NCBI GenBank assembly: GCA_900074885.1
Contig: FJUW01000009.1
Coordinates: forward strand, 1 to 64,000
Direction: 5' to 3'
From: Rhynchosporium graminicola
Taxonomy: Eukaryota; Ascomycota; Leotiomycetes; Helotiales; Ploettnerulaceae
DNA: 64,000 nucleotides
Below are positions 1 through 11,900 of the stretch, one piece after another. The first letter of the stretch is position 1. Every line of letters begins with the position of its first letter. The translations under genes and the position numbers were made by a program. Below the pieces are notes generated by a model. That model was not told the origin of the DNA. It did no database searches and saw only the letters and a list, made by a program, of their open reading frames with translations.

Positions 1-879
1 TTATTAGAGAACGATTCTCAGTTAAATTAGTATAGCTTCTCGATTAAATTAAAGGAATTATATACGAGTTCCGGTAGTATATTAGTCCCTAGCGATATTA
101 GATATATATAACTGATTTAATCGATATAATACTTAGCTAGTTCCGCGTTAATCCTAAGGTCTAAGCGGTCTAGAGGTAATAAAACCCGAGATCTACTATC
201 TTATTTCTATTATTCCTATATCCTTAGATCTTATTCCCTATAGCTAAAGATATTAGCTTTAGAATTATCTTTACTAAGCGTATATATAATTTGAAAGTTA
301 AATTCAGAAAGGAATTCTATCTATTTAGCTTACTTACTAGTTAAGACTTTAATAGTTATAAAGTATTCTAAAGATCGATAGTCTATATATACGCTAATAT
401 AGCGTCGTAGAGATATAAGTTCCGGTCTCTATTTCCGGAAAGACTTAATAATAGTATATAGCTCCTTATCGTAGATCTCCTAATTTAGTTTATATCTATT
501 AAGAATATAGGAGTAGAATCTAATTAGATATTACTAATTATCTTTATATAATTAGGAGATAACTCTAGCTATTATACTGTTAGAAGTATTAGTTTCTAGT
601 TTAGTTTATAATTCAGGGTCGAAATAATATAGTTTCTATACTAATAATAGCTATTAATATAAATCGTCGAAGGACTTCTTATAATTATTAGTGAAATTCT
701 ATAATACTATAGGCCGAGTAAGTACTAAGAGAGATTTAGCGATAAGGCAGAAATTCCGAATAAATTAATAGTAGAACTTATAGAATCCTAAGAAGGATTT
801 TATAGCTATTACCGTTTCGGAGTACTTCTAGTCTACTAATAGTATTACTTTCTCAGGATCTAGCTCGATTCCGTTAGTA

Positions 880-1520
880 GTAACGATATATCTGAGGTAT
901 TTAGTCTAAGTAATATAGAATTCGCTTTTCTTAATATCTACTTAAAGTCCGGTATCTATTAAGTGTTATAATACTAATTTAATATATTCCTCATATTCCT
1001 AGAGCGTTTCTAAGTATATAAGGATATTATCTAGGTAAGCTATATAGAAATTATCTAAGTAGTTTAGTAGTATATTATTCATATATCGCTAGTATATACT
1101 AGGTCTATTATAGAGCCTAAAAGGTAGTACTTTATATTTATAGGATCCGAAGCGAGTTCGGAAGGTAGTATACTCTTCTGATTCAGGGTCTATATAGATA
1201 TAGTTAAATACTACTCGGATATCTAGTTTAGTAAAGATTACTACTTTAGATATACGAGTTAAGAGCTTATTAATCCTAGGTATTAAGTATAAATCCTTTC
1301 GAGTGATTATATTAAGCTTACGATAGTTAATATAGAAGCGTAATCCTCTATTAGCCTTTTTAACGAATAGTATAAGTAATATAAAAGGACTTTAGCTAGA
1401 TTCGATAAATCCCTTATCTAGGTTCTCTATAAGATACTCTTTAGTTACTTATAATTCGTCTATAGATTATTAATATAAAGGCGAATATATATTAGGTAAT
1501 AATTCTTCTAGAATAATTTT
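880..1520 (-). pseudogene. Ty3/Gypsy reverse transcriptase relic
   Basis: Reading the minus strand from about 1400 down to 1014 gives a nearly continuous reverse-transcriptase core. It runs through a VKKANRGLRF block, an NYRKLN block, FTKLDIR (the first catalytic aspartate is kept), EEYTTFRTRFGS, KVLPF, and AYLDNILIY at 1014-1040. In intact Gypsy elements the last motif is YLDDIL. Here the second aspartate has become asparagine (GAT to AAT), a G-to-A change as expected from RIP. Stop codons interrupt the frame, for example between KVLPF and RYMNN. Order on the minus strand (LTR at 4524-4257, gag, then RT) fits an element whose RNase H and integrase run off the left edge of the window. It is a dead copy. 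Confidence 0.85.
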
Positions 1521-2869
1521 ATAATTATATAAGTAATATAGCAGAAGAATATTAGAATCCCGCTTAGAAAAAGCTTCTTTAAGAGTATAATACTATTCCG
1601 GTAGCTTTTTAGCTATAAGTCGTTTAGTATCGGGATCCTTAGGAGAGTTGCTATTTAGATAGTCTTATAAGAGGTAGTCTATCTCGTAGATACTAGTAAA
1701 GAATAATTCGGAACTTTTATATTTTATATTAAAGTGAAAAGCTATAGTACTAATTTAGTAAATCAGAACCGGTTTCTAGATCCTTAGAGGTTAAGAGGAG
1801 TACTTATAGTAAAGTTTCGGCGTAAGTACCTTTCTTGATGAATTCGGAGCGGAAAGGGGTTCGGATTCCTTAGCGATAAGCGGAAATAAGTTAAAAAGTA
1901 AGGATAATATATTAATATGCTGTATTATTACTATTTAGTATAATTAGTGTTAGTCTAGCTAGTTTATAGCTAAGTCCCGCGCGTTAGCGTCGATTTAGTA
2001 AGATCGATTAATACTAGGTTTATAAGGTAGTAGAGTTATAATTATCTCCTTATTATATTAGAGGGTAGCTAGATAGCGTTCTGGCTATAGTAGCTTATAA
2101 TAAAGCGTATCTAGCTTAACTTGAAATCGTTATATCTATTTAATACTAATAATTATATCTTATTATCCTAAATCGAGGAGAATAAAAGGGTAGTTATAAA
2201 TACGCTTATTATTAATAGAAAAGTATAAATATATAAAATAAGTAATATAAGTTCTAATAGACTATTAGAAACTATATATTAGAATAGAATAAAGTAATAG
2301 CTCGATTTTGATACTAAGAGCTCCTAATAGTTATCCGGTAAGAGTACGATTAATAAATAGATAACTATTTACTCCGGTATCGATTAAGCTATTTATAGAG
2401 ACTCTTAGCTTATTTATACTAACTATAGTCGAGTATATAAATTACTTACTTTCTATTAAGGAGTTAAGGTCTAGATTAGAGAGATTATACTTACGTAGAC
2501 CTAGGAAGGAGTTTTTACCTAGGCCTTATCGTTTCCCTTTAGTATTAGTCCAGATTCGGAGGGTATATCTTCTATTACTTCTTTAGTTACTTAATCCTCT
2601 TCCGGAAATTCGTCGATTAATTAAACTTTAAGCGAGTTAGAGTAGTCTAGCTTAATATAACTAAGCTATCTATAACTATAATACCTAAGGAGTTCTCCGG
2701 TCGAGATAGTAAGGCGTTTTAGTACGGAGGGAGTACTAGCTCGTACTAGGGTAGAAGTACGTATATATAGTATAGGAGTAGTTTATTAAGGAGCTAAGCT
2801 TAAGGACTAGTAAGAGGTAGAACTAGTAGTAGTCGTAGTAGTAATAGTAAGCTTACGGTACTATACCTA

Positions 2870-3480
2870 GGTAGTAGCTTTCTTAGGATAAGTATATTCT
2901 AAGTTATAATAACGCTTAGTATTAAAAGAAAGTAAGGATCTAACTATAGAAGTATAGTCCTTATTCTATATTAGTTTAATAATAAGAGTTAAAGCGCGTA
3001 AGGATAGTATAATCTTATCTTATATATAGAAGAACTACTCTTTCTTTTTAACTTTACTTTAGATAATAGCGCTTTAAAATCGATTATAAAACTTAGCGAA
3101 AGTCTCGCGTATATAGCTAGGTTATTATATTTCTAGGTAGTAGAAAGCGTTATAGTAGTTATCTTTCTCTAAACTAGTAAGAAAGTTCTCCTTTAATAAG
3201 GAGATTATTTTATTACTAGTTTTAAACTCGTTAGCGAAATACTAAAGTATAAGATACTCCTTAGCTAATCTAGTAACTAGCTCTTATACGAGAACGTGCT
3301 AGGAGAAGTCTGTAGGGTAGTAGTTAGCGTTTATAGCTAGCTAGTCTCGTATCGATACTCTCTATTAGAGGAAGGTAAGGTCTGATCTATTATCTAGAGG
3401 TAGAATCTTCTTAGTAAGATAAGATTTCCTAGGGCGTAATTCTACTGATTTAGCGCCGGGAGAGGGAGATAGTTTATTAG
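2870..3480 (-). pseudogene. Gypsy gag relic (repeated at 6066-6676)
   Basis: On the minus strand around 3130-2880 a gag-like frame can be followed: a segment with ETFAKFYNRF, then a basic KVKKKE segment, then LRALTLIIK, ending in KRYYNLEYTYPKKATT, with RIP-type stops between pieces. Upstream on the same strand are segments such as QYFANEFKTSNKIISLLKE and FLTSLEKDNYYNAF. This looks like the helical capsid part of retrotransposon gag proteins. It lies between the LTR at 4257-4524 and the reverse transcriptase, as expected. The second copy is the same sequence in the duplicated segment. I did not find a convincing CCHC zinc knuckle. Confidence 0.6.
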
Positions 3481-4256
3481 GAATAATATCCTCTCTCTTA
3501 GTACTACGTATCAGAATAGAGTTTATTAAGTTATTAAACTCTACTATACGCGGAGATTATAGTATTAGTTCTAGTAGAAGAGTTAAAGATAAGTAAGGGA
3601 CCCTTATAAGGAACTTATCTTATACGGAGATTAGTCTATCTATAGTATCTTCTAGAGAGTTATTCTTTTCCTCCTAGTCCGCTAATTATTATAAGAGGGA
3701 ACGGATCAGGTTCGAGTCACTTGTAATAGTAGGAGTACTTAGCGATTATACTCCTAGTGAATTTCGCTTTTATTTTCCTTTCTCTCTTAGTTAGTACTTC
3801 CTTAATAAGGTATTAATATTCTCTAGGGCAGGAGACGTTTAAGGTAAGGAAGAGTATAATAGATTAAGTTCAGAGGTAAAGTAGAGAGGATCACGTTAAG
3901 TTCCTCTAGAACTAGAGGGGTCTCTAGTTTATTAGTTAAGAGCTATAATAATAGCTTAAAAAGGGGTATATTAGGGCTATTTCGGCGGCGATATATAGAG
4001 GTTAAAGTTCCGGGGTATTTATTATACTTTCTTTAAAATCTATCTATAATTCCTTTATACTAAGAAAGTTATTAAAAGAGTATTAGCGAAGACCTCCTCT
4101 ATTATACTATTTACGATAAGCTGAATTAAACCCTGATTTATAGTTATCCGAGAGATCTCTAGTATCTCGGCTATATATAAGTAGTTATCGAATAACTAAC
4201 TTAATAGTAAGATATTATAGTAAGTTATCTCTAGCTATCTTAATCTTTTTATTTAA

Positions 4257-4524
4257 TATAACAATATAAGACTTAAGGCGGTATATAAGTAAGAATAAAC
4301 GAGTAGGGAAGCTAAGAGCGATCTTATATAGTTTACTATAAAGGAAATAAAAAGATAAGGAAAGAAGAAGAAGAGAGATAGAGTACGAGGCACCTTATAT
4401 ATATATACCGGTACTAGTCCGATACTATACCGGGTCGGATACTAGTTCTGCCGGGATACCTATGAACTTGGGCCCTATTATCTATCCTTCTTCTCATGTG
4501 ATATTCAGGTGAGCTGTCGTCATA
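4257..4524 (-). mobile_element. 268-base LTR of the Gypsy element (5' LTR)
   Basis: This aligns end to end with the solo LTR at 8497-8764 and has the same 268-base length. Ends read TATAAC...GTCATA, where intact ends would be TG...CA and RIP has changed TG to TA. On the minus strand it precedes gag and RT, so it is the 5' LTR. The internal region begins at 4256 and runs to lower coordinates. Confidence 0.8.
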
Positions 4525-4670
4525 ATACGCTCCCGCTAAGCTATAATAATTCCACCTTAATAACCTAATATAAGCTAGACCTCCTACTAGACTACCTAAT
4601 TAGCTGAAAGCTTTCTACGATAGAATTAATAATTATAACTACCTTAATAGTAATAAGGAGATAGACTAAC

Positions 4671-4703
4671 GCTCGAGGGCGAGCTTTTTTCGGAGGGGGG
4701 GGT
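4671..4703 (+). promoter_or_regulatory. GC stem-loop plus polypurine tract (retroelement internal end)
   Basis: GCTCGAGGGCGAGC at 4671-4684 can form a 5-base-pair hairpin with a 4-base loop. Seven bases later a GGAGGGGGGGG tract leads into TAATATAATA. The same order appears on the minus strand next to the LTRs at 58994-59028 and 63188-63222. A purine tract directly before an LTR is the usual primer for plus-strand synthesis. It is duplicated at 7867-7899. Confidence 0.55.
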
Positions 4704-4738
4704 AATATAATAACTAGTTAGGTTTAGAGGTCTCTCCC

Positions 4739-4739
4739 N
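4739..4739. other. Assembly gap marker (single N)
   Basis: This is the only ambiguous base in the window. It sits exactly between the two copies of the 3195-base duplication, which suggests two contigs joined end to end without merging their overlap. Confidence 0.95.
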
Positions 4740-7700
4740 GAAGAATATTAGAATCCCGCTTAGAAAAAGCTTCTTTAAGAGTATAATACTATTCCGGTAG
4801 CTTTTTAGCTATAAGTCGTTTAGTATCGGGATCCTTAGGAGAGTTGCTATTTAGATAGTCTTATAAGAGGTAGTCTATCTCGTAGATACTAGTAAAGAAT
4901 AATTCGGAACTTTTATATTTTATATTAAAGTGAAAAGCTATAGTACTAATTTAGTAAATCAGAACCGGTTTCTAGATCCTTAGAGGTTAAGAGGAGTACT
5001 TATAGTAAAGTTTCGGCGTAAGTACCTTTCTTGATGAATTCGGAGCGGAAAGGGGTTCGGATTCCTTAGCGATAAGCGGAAATAAGTTAAAAAGTAAGGA
5101 TAATATATTAATATGCTGTATTATTACTATTTAGTATAATTAGTGTTAGTCTAGCTAGTTTATAGCTAAGTCCCGCGCGTTAGCGTCGATTTAGTAAGAT
5201 CGATTAATACTAGGTTTATAAGGTAGTAGAGTTATAATTATCTCCTTATTATATTAGAGGGTAGCTAGATAGCGTTCTGGCTATAGTAGCTTATAATAAA
5301 GCGTATCTAGCTTAACTTGAAATCGTTATATCTATTTAATACTAATAATTATATCTTATTATCCTAAATCGAGGAGAATAAAAGGGTAGTTATAAATACG
5401 CTTATTATTAATAGAAAAGTATAAATATATAAAATAAGTAATATAAGTTCTAATAGACTATTAGAAACTATATATTAGAATAGAATAAAGTAATAGCTCG
5501 ATTTTGATACTAAGAGCTCCTAATAGTTATCCGGTAAGAGTACGATTAATAAATAGATAACTATTTACTCCGGTATCGATTAAGCTATTTATAGAGACTC
5601 TTAGCTTATTTATACTAACTATAGTCGAGTATATAAATTACTTACTTTCTATTAAGGAGTTAAGGTCTAGATTAGAGAGATTATACTTACGTAGACCTAG
5701 GAAGGAGTTTTTACCTAGGCCTTATCGTTTCCCTTTAGTATTAGTCCAGATTCGGAGGGTATATCTTCTATTACTTCTTTAGTTACTTAATCCTCTTCCG
5801 GAAATTCGTCGATTAATTAAACTTTAAGCGAGTTAGAGTAGTCTAGCTTAATATAACTAAGCTATCTATAACTATAATACCTAAGGAGTTCTCCGGTCGA
5901 GATAGTAAGGCGTTTTAGTACGGAGGGAGTACTAGCTCGTACTAGGGTAGAAGTACGTATATATAGTATAGGAGTAGTTTATTAAGGAGCTAAGCTTAAG
6001 GACTAGTAAGAGGTAGAACTAGTAGTAGTCGTAGTAGTAATAGTAAGCTTACGGTACTATACCTAGGTAGTAGCTTTCTTAGGATAAGTATATTCTAAGT
6101 TATAATAACGCTTAGTATTAAAAGAAAGTAAGGATCTAACTATAGAAGTATAGTCCTTATTCTATATTAGTTTAATAATAAGAGTTAAAGCGCGTAAGGA
6201 TAGTATAATCTTATCTTATATATAGAAGAACTACTCTTTCTTTTTAACTTTACTTTAGATAATAGCGCTTTAAAATCGATTATAAAACTTAGCGAAAGTC
6301 TCGCGTATATAGCTAGGTTATTATATTTCTAGGTAGTAGAAAGCGTTATAGTAGTTATCTTTCTCTAAACTAGTAAGAAAGTTCTCCTTTAATAAGGAGA
6401 TTATTTTATTACTAGTTTTAAACTCGTTAGCGAAATACTAAAGTATAAGATACTCCTTAGCTAATCTAGTAACTAGCTCTTATACGAGAACGTGCTAGGA
6501 GAAGTCTGTAGGGTAGTAGTTAGCGTTTATAGCTAGCTAGTCTCGTATCGATACTCTCTATTAGAGGAAGGTAAGGTCAGATCTATTATCTAGAGGTAGA
6601 ATCTTCTTAGTAAGATAAGATTTCCTAGGGCGTAATTCTACTGATTTAGCGCCGGGAGAGGGAGATAGTTTATTAGGAATAATATCCTCTCTCTTAGTAC
6701 TACGTATCAGAATAGAGTTTATTAAGTTATTAAACTCTACTATACGCGGAGATTATAGTATTAGTTCTAGTAGAAGAGTTAAAGATAAGTAAGGGACCCT
6801 TATAAGGAACTTATCTTATACGGAGATTAGTCTATCTATAGTATCTTCTAGAGAGTTATTCTTTTCCTCCTAGTCCGCTAATTATTATAAGAGGGAACGG
6901 ATCAGGTTCGAGTCACTTGTAATAGTAGGAGTACTTAGCGATTATACTCCTAGTGAATTTCGCTTTTATTTTCCTTTCTCTCTTAGTTAGTACTTCCTTA
7001 ATAAGGTATTAATATTCTCTAGGGCAGGAGACGTTTAAGGTAAGGAAGAGTATAATAGATTAAGTTCAGAGGTAAAGTAGAGAGGATCACGTTAAGTTCC
7101 TCTAGAACTAGAGGGGTCTCTAGTTTATTAGTTAAGAGCTATAATAATAGCTTAAAAAGGGGTATATTAGGGCTATTTCGGCGGCGATATATAGAGGTTA
7201 AAGTTCCGGGGTATTTATTATACTTTCTTTAAAATCTATCTATAATTCCTTTATACTAAGAAAGTTATTAAAAGAGTATTAGCGAAGACCTCCTCTATTA
7301 TACTATTTACGATAAGCTGAATTAAACCCTGATTTATAGTTATCCGAGAGATCTCTAGTATCTCGGCTATATATAAGTAGTTATCGAATAACTAACTTAA
7401 TAGTAAGATATTATAGTAAGTTATCTCTAGCTATCTTAATCTTTTTATTTAATATAACAATATAAGACTTAAGGCGGTATATAAGTAAGAATAAACGAGT
7501 AGGGAAGCTAAGAGCGATCTTATATAGTTTACTATAAAGGAAATAAAAAGATAAGGAAAGAAGAAGAAGAGAGATAGAGTACGAGGCACCTTATATATAT
7601 ATACCGGTACTAGTCCGATACTATACCGGGTCGGATACTAGTTCTGCCGGGATACCTATGAACTTGGGCCCTATTATCTATCCTTCTTCTCATGTGATAT

Positions 7701-7934
7701 TCAGGTGAGCTGTCGTCATAATACGCTCCCGCTAAGCTATAATAATTCCACCTTAATAACCTAATATAAGCTAGACCTCCTACTAGACTACCTAATTAGC
7801 TGAAAGCTTTCTACGATAGAATTAATAATTATAACTACCTTAATAGTAATAAGGAGATAGACTAACGCTCGAGGGCGAGCTTTTTTCGGAGGGGGGGGTA
7901 ATATAATAACTAGTTAGGTTTAGAGGTCTCTCCC
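4740..7934. repeat. Second copy of 3195-base near-identical duplication
   Basis: It begins on the base after the N and matches 1544-4738. At its start the element is cut in the middle of pol, and past 7934 the sequence becomes new. This is what the first part of an overlapping contig would look like. Confidence 0.92.
7453..7720 (-). mobile_element. 268-base LTR, second copy within the duplication
   Basis: Same sequence as 4257-4524, shifted by 3196. If the duplication is an assembly artefact, this is the same LTR and not a second insertion. Confidence 0.75.
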
Positions 7935-8491
7935 TATTAGTAGAAATACTTACTACTAAGCGAGATTACACGAGTAGAGTTTAGGGGCCCCTTTTCATAT
8001 ATATACTTCTATTCTCTCTCTACTTCTTTACTCCTTAGTTATAGATTCTCAAGTGATTCTTACTACTTCATATTCATAGTAATATAAGGTCTTATTACTC
8101 AGGTAGTTTTGAGACCTTTCTAGAGCAAGCGTCACAGGTATTATATAAGAGAGGAGAGAAGTAGTAAACCTGAACTTACTCCTCTTTATTATCTCTATCT
8201 GCAATAATAAATCCCTCCTACTTAGAGAACTCCTCTTCTTTATTATCTTCTTCTTTATTAGCAGAGACTTCAACTAGAATATTATTACTATTATAGTTAT
8301 CTTCCTTAACCTTAATCTCTTATAGATAGATTAAAGCTATTATACTAGTAGTTTACGATACTCTTATACTATAACGTAAGCTAGAAGGCTGCGGAGTAGC
8401 TGAACTCCTTAGAAAGGAGACGTAAGCGCTATATACGCTATATAGGCGTATATTCCAGGAGTTAATAAGGCCGTAGTACTATATTAGAAGT

Positions 8492-8769
8492 AGTACTATA
8501 ACGATACAAGACTTAAGGCGGTATACGAGTAAGGATAAAACAAGTAGGGAGGCTAAGAGCGATCTTATATAGTCTACTACAAAGGAAATAAGAAGATAAG
8601 AAAGGAAAAGAAGAGATATAGGGTATAAGGCACCTTATATATATATACTAGTACTAGTCTGATACTATACCGAGTCGGACACTAGTTATACCGGGATACC
8701 TGTGAAATTAGGCCCTGGTATCTATCCTTCTCCTTATATGATATTCAGGTAAGCTATCGTCACAAGTAC
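8492..8769 (-). mobile_element. Solo LTR with 5-base target-site duplication
   Basis: The LTR occupies 8497-8764 (268 bases), beginning TATAACGATA and ending CGTCACA. It is flanked by AGTAC at 8492-8496 and AGTAC at 8765-8769, a 5-base duplication of the size made by Ty3/Gypsy integrases. No internal sequence of the element lies next to it, so it is a solo LTR left by recombination between the two LTRs of a full element. It is less RIP-changed than the 4257 copy (for example the ACACA end is kept). Confidence 0.85.
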
Positions 8770-8940
8770 TAGAATTAGTACTAGAATCTATACTATATAG
8801 GTATCGGAAAAGGGAGTATATCAGAAATTAGTATAGATATAGCTATACTTAGAACTACTATTACTTAGCGTATACTATATACTTAGTATACTATACTAAG
8901 TGCAGAGTTTCCCGGCTACCTATCTAGTACTAAGTATTAT

Positions 8941-11900
8941 CAATTATTCTATTCTAGTATTCCTAGGTTTTAGTGTTCCTGGGTTTTCCCCGTGAAAAAA
9001 AGTCAAATATCAAGTTGAGACATGTGGCCACTAAAACCCGCCATAGTGATAGCCATCTGAGGTAGTAGCAGCGAGAAAGACATCTGGGTTGATTCCTGCG
9101 TTAGCGTTATCTACGAAAATAAATCGAACTGATCTCTATGAATACTGCACGGATCCGTTCCTTAATTCCTTAATTCGCTAACCTGCGCCGCGCGATCTTT
9201 CCACGGGCCATGATACGTTAGGAAATGAGTAATTATGGGGAAGATATCTGATTATGATTGATTGAGTTCCTGGGATTGCTAGCGAAGCCTTCAAGATCTA
9301 CGTTGATGACTCGTCTAGTGCTCAGTTTTCGAGGTCTGAGACCTGTTGGAAATACGATTACATCTGGAAGAGGCTTTGTAATGCACATAATACACTATCA
9401 AAATGGTCGTAATAATAATGGATCCTAGAATGGTGAATGTGGCAATTATACCGTGGTTAATAGCTTGGGCACTCAGCGGTATAGATCGCTTGAGGACCTG
9501 TGCCTACCCGAGGACGAGGACATCAACAGCCCAGATCATGGTAGCAAACTTACCCTAAATTCAGACTAGAAACTGTCCGAAAAGCTGTGACGCCTCTATG
9601 GCCAGCAGCTCGCAATTGCTTTTGAAGAACCTTAATTGCCGATTCCCTCTTTCGAATTCCAATGGACGGAAACGGTCGGTTGCAGGTCCTTTAAGGGTCT
9701 GCAAAAACAAACTTCAACTCGACCGTTGCGACTTGCGAGACACTACTGCAAGTAAACGCAAGACATTTGAGGGTCCGGAAGCTGCAACGCCTTCGGGAAA
9801 AGAACTTCTCGACCTATATTTCGGGGCACGGTTACATACCTTAGCACATACGCCTTATGGATAGGGCTATACCTGTTGTGGCCATTTTCAGGTCCTTGAC
9901 GACTTCTCATCCTGCCTCCCGTGTCTGGGCCAGAAGTTTCGGACATCTCACACCACCAATTCATACTCGGGAAGGCATTTTGTTCCAACCAAGAAGTAAA
10001 GGCAATTTCGAAAGCTCAACCTACGAATATAAGATTGCAATCGTCCAGACGGCGTAGCTTCTATCAGCTATGGGTACAGATGTATCACGTATGAAGGAAG
10101 TGCTCTGCAGGATGCCCGAAGAAAAGTCTTTCATGCGGATATATTTCAGCCAATAGGCCAAGCAGGGTCCTCCGCCGAATATGCACGTCGTCTCCAGTTC
10201 CAAGCCATGTTGACATCGCCATATATTAATTATCTTGGCATAGCTGCGCTTGATATTTGAATCACTCTATCAGAGTAAGCTGACCCGTCTTTACCTACGT
10301 AATAATCGGGTCTGATTAGCTCTAGCCGGCCTCCAAAGGTCCAGCAGTACCTGATGGCTTTACTTGCGGCAACACTCTGCATATCCGCGTCGTCGAACCA
10401 TGGATTCTTCAACGGAGACTTACTTGTCAATGGCCGGAACATGTGCCGTCAGCCTGCGTGCGTGCCTTGGTAACAAAGCATCTGCTGGAGTACTGCACTG
10501 AACCAACTTCGTCCTATTTACCCCTGTTTTCTGCTGTTTCGAATGTCACCCAATCATAGAGGCGGGATATCTTCCAGAAGCTCCAGAAATAGTCCACCAA
10601 AATCCCAAAGACTTAGTACGATATCCTTGTCTTGTGGGAGGCTATCTACCAGCAGAACAAGAGTCGATTAACTCAAGTTCCATCCAGTGTGTGATTCAAC
10701 ATTAAATGTCACGCTAGCATTGTCAACACAACTTTTTCTCCAAGGTTCAACGTTCATATAGTCCTTGATTGGACACATACACTCAGCACAATTACAAACG
10801 TCCCGTTCCTGCATATATTCGCCAAGGGCTTACCACGACGGCTCGGAGAATCTCTCCCACACAGCCTCCCAGACTCACAGAGTAATCGATACCGAGTCCT
10901 TTCAATCAAAATCGTCGGATTTAGCAATCTCTCTCGCCATCTGCTCAACTGCATGACGGTCGCGATTTCCCCAGGATCTTCTAGAATTTCTGCACTGACA
11001 TTCCGATTATCAGAGCCTGATAGGCGCAAGGACTACGGGTGCGGCCCGATTCTCCTAGTGAGCCCTATAGCGATGGTCTGGTAGCAGAACCTGGTATTGG
11101 TAGCATCCCGTGTCGACTTTTCTGATGCTTACATTATTGCCTCATCTTATAATACACAGCTGGTTTTATTACACGTCAAGCAAAATTTGCAGACTCTTCT
11201 GCAGCACTTCACCAAAGATAGTAAGTCCGACGATGTTCTGCTCTTCCAAGCCCGACCCTGGATTCCATTTGCACCTCCAATCGAAAGATAACGATGGCAA
11301 AAATTCTTTCCCCTTTACACTCGCTACCGGGAAGGCGTCTGGTGCATTTCATCCTTATCGAGATACGGATACCTTTATCCCCAGAATGTGGTCATCATTG
11401 AACTCGTGTCTGGATGTTGCTAAAGATCCACGTGTCTTTGATTTGCAAAGACCCCTTAGGCAAAGCGGGTCAGAAACCTGTTAAGCTACGATCTAGCATA
11501 TTGATACAGATCATCTCCAGAATGATCATCAGGTACGGAGTTGAGACAAATGATTACCCGTCAAGTGTGAATATGTATCCGTGGACATGCTCGGCAATCG
11601 GGTTGAGCTTCATAACTGTGTATTTTATCCTTCATGCTTTCAAAATCCATTCTGACATTCCCAGCTACATAATTGCATTCTCTGCACATGTGGCCTTTAA
11701 TATGCAGACCTTGATTATGCCGTTTTCATTCCCGACAGTTCGTTTATCAAGTCCCAGCGGAATCATCACAATACGCTAAACCTGCACTTGTATCCTTCTC
11801 GAACCTCAAAAGAAGAAGGAAGGTTTCCTCTCACGCTCTTCCTCTCTCGACCAAGCTTCGGAGAGGTCCTTCCTCATGTGTCGTAAGGAAGCAAGCGCTG

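Larger units (their letters stand above)
1544..4738. repeat. First copy of 3195-base near-identical duplication
   Basis: This stretch matches 4740-7934 at a constant offset of 3196. By eye I found one difference, T at 3383 against A at 6579. The copy ends exactly one base before the single N at 4739. It contains a gag relic, an LTR and the stem-loop plus purine tract at 4671-4703. Confidence 0.92.
1..8940. other. Left RIP-mutated, TA-rich repeat block
   Basis: CpA and TpG are almost absent (I count one of each in the first 240 bases) while TpA is very common and CpG is still present. This is the dinucleotide signature of repeat-induced point mutation, which turns CpA into TpA on either strand. 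No long intact reading frame survives. The block contains Ty3/Gypsy relics, three copies of a 268-base LTR and an apparent assembly duplication, listed separately. Composition returns to normal at roughly 8940. The 74-residue open frame on the minus strand at 8049-8273 lies inside this block and resembles nothing I know, so I do not call it a gene. Confidence 0.9.

Noticed and set aside
8049..8273. 74-residue frame on minus in the left repeat block
   Set aside because: Isolated in RIP-mutated DNA, no family resemblance, likely a chance open stretch of a repeat.
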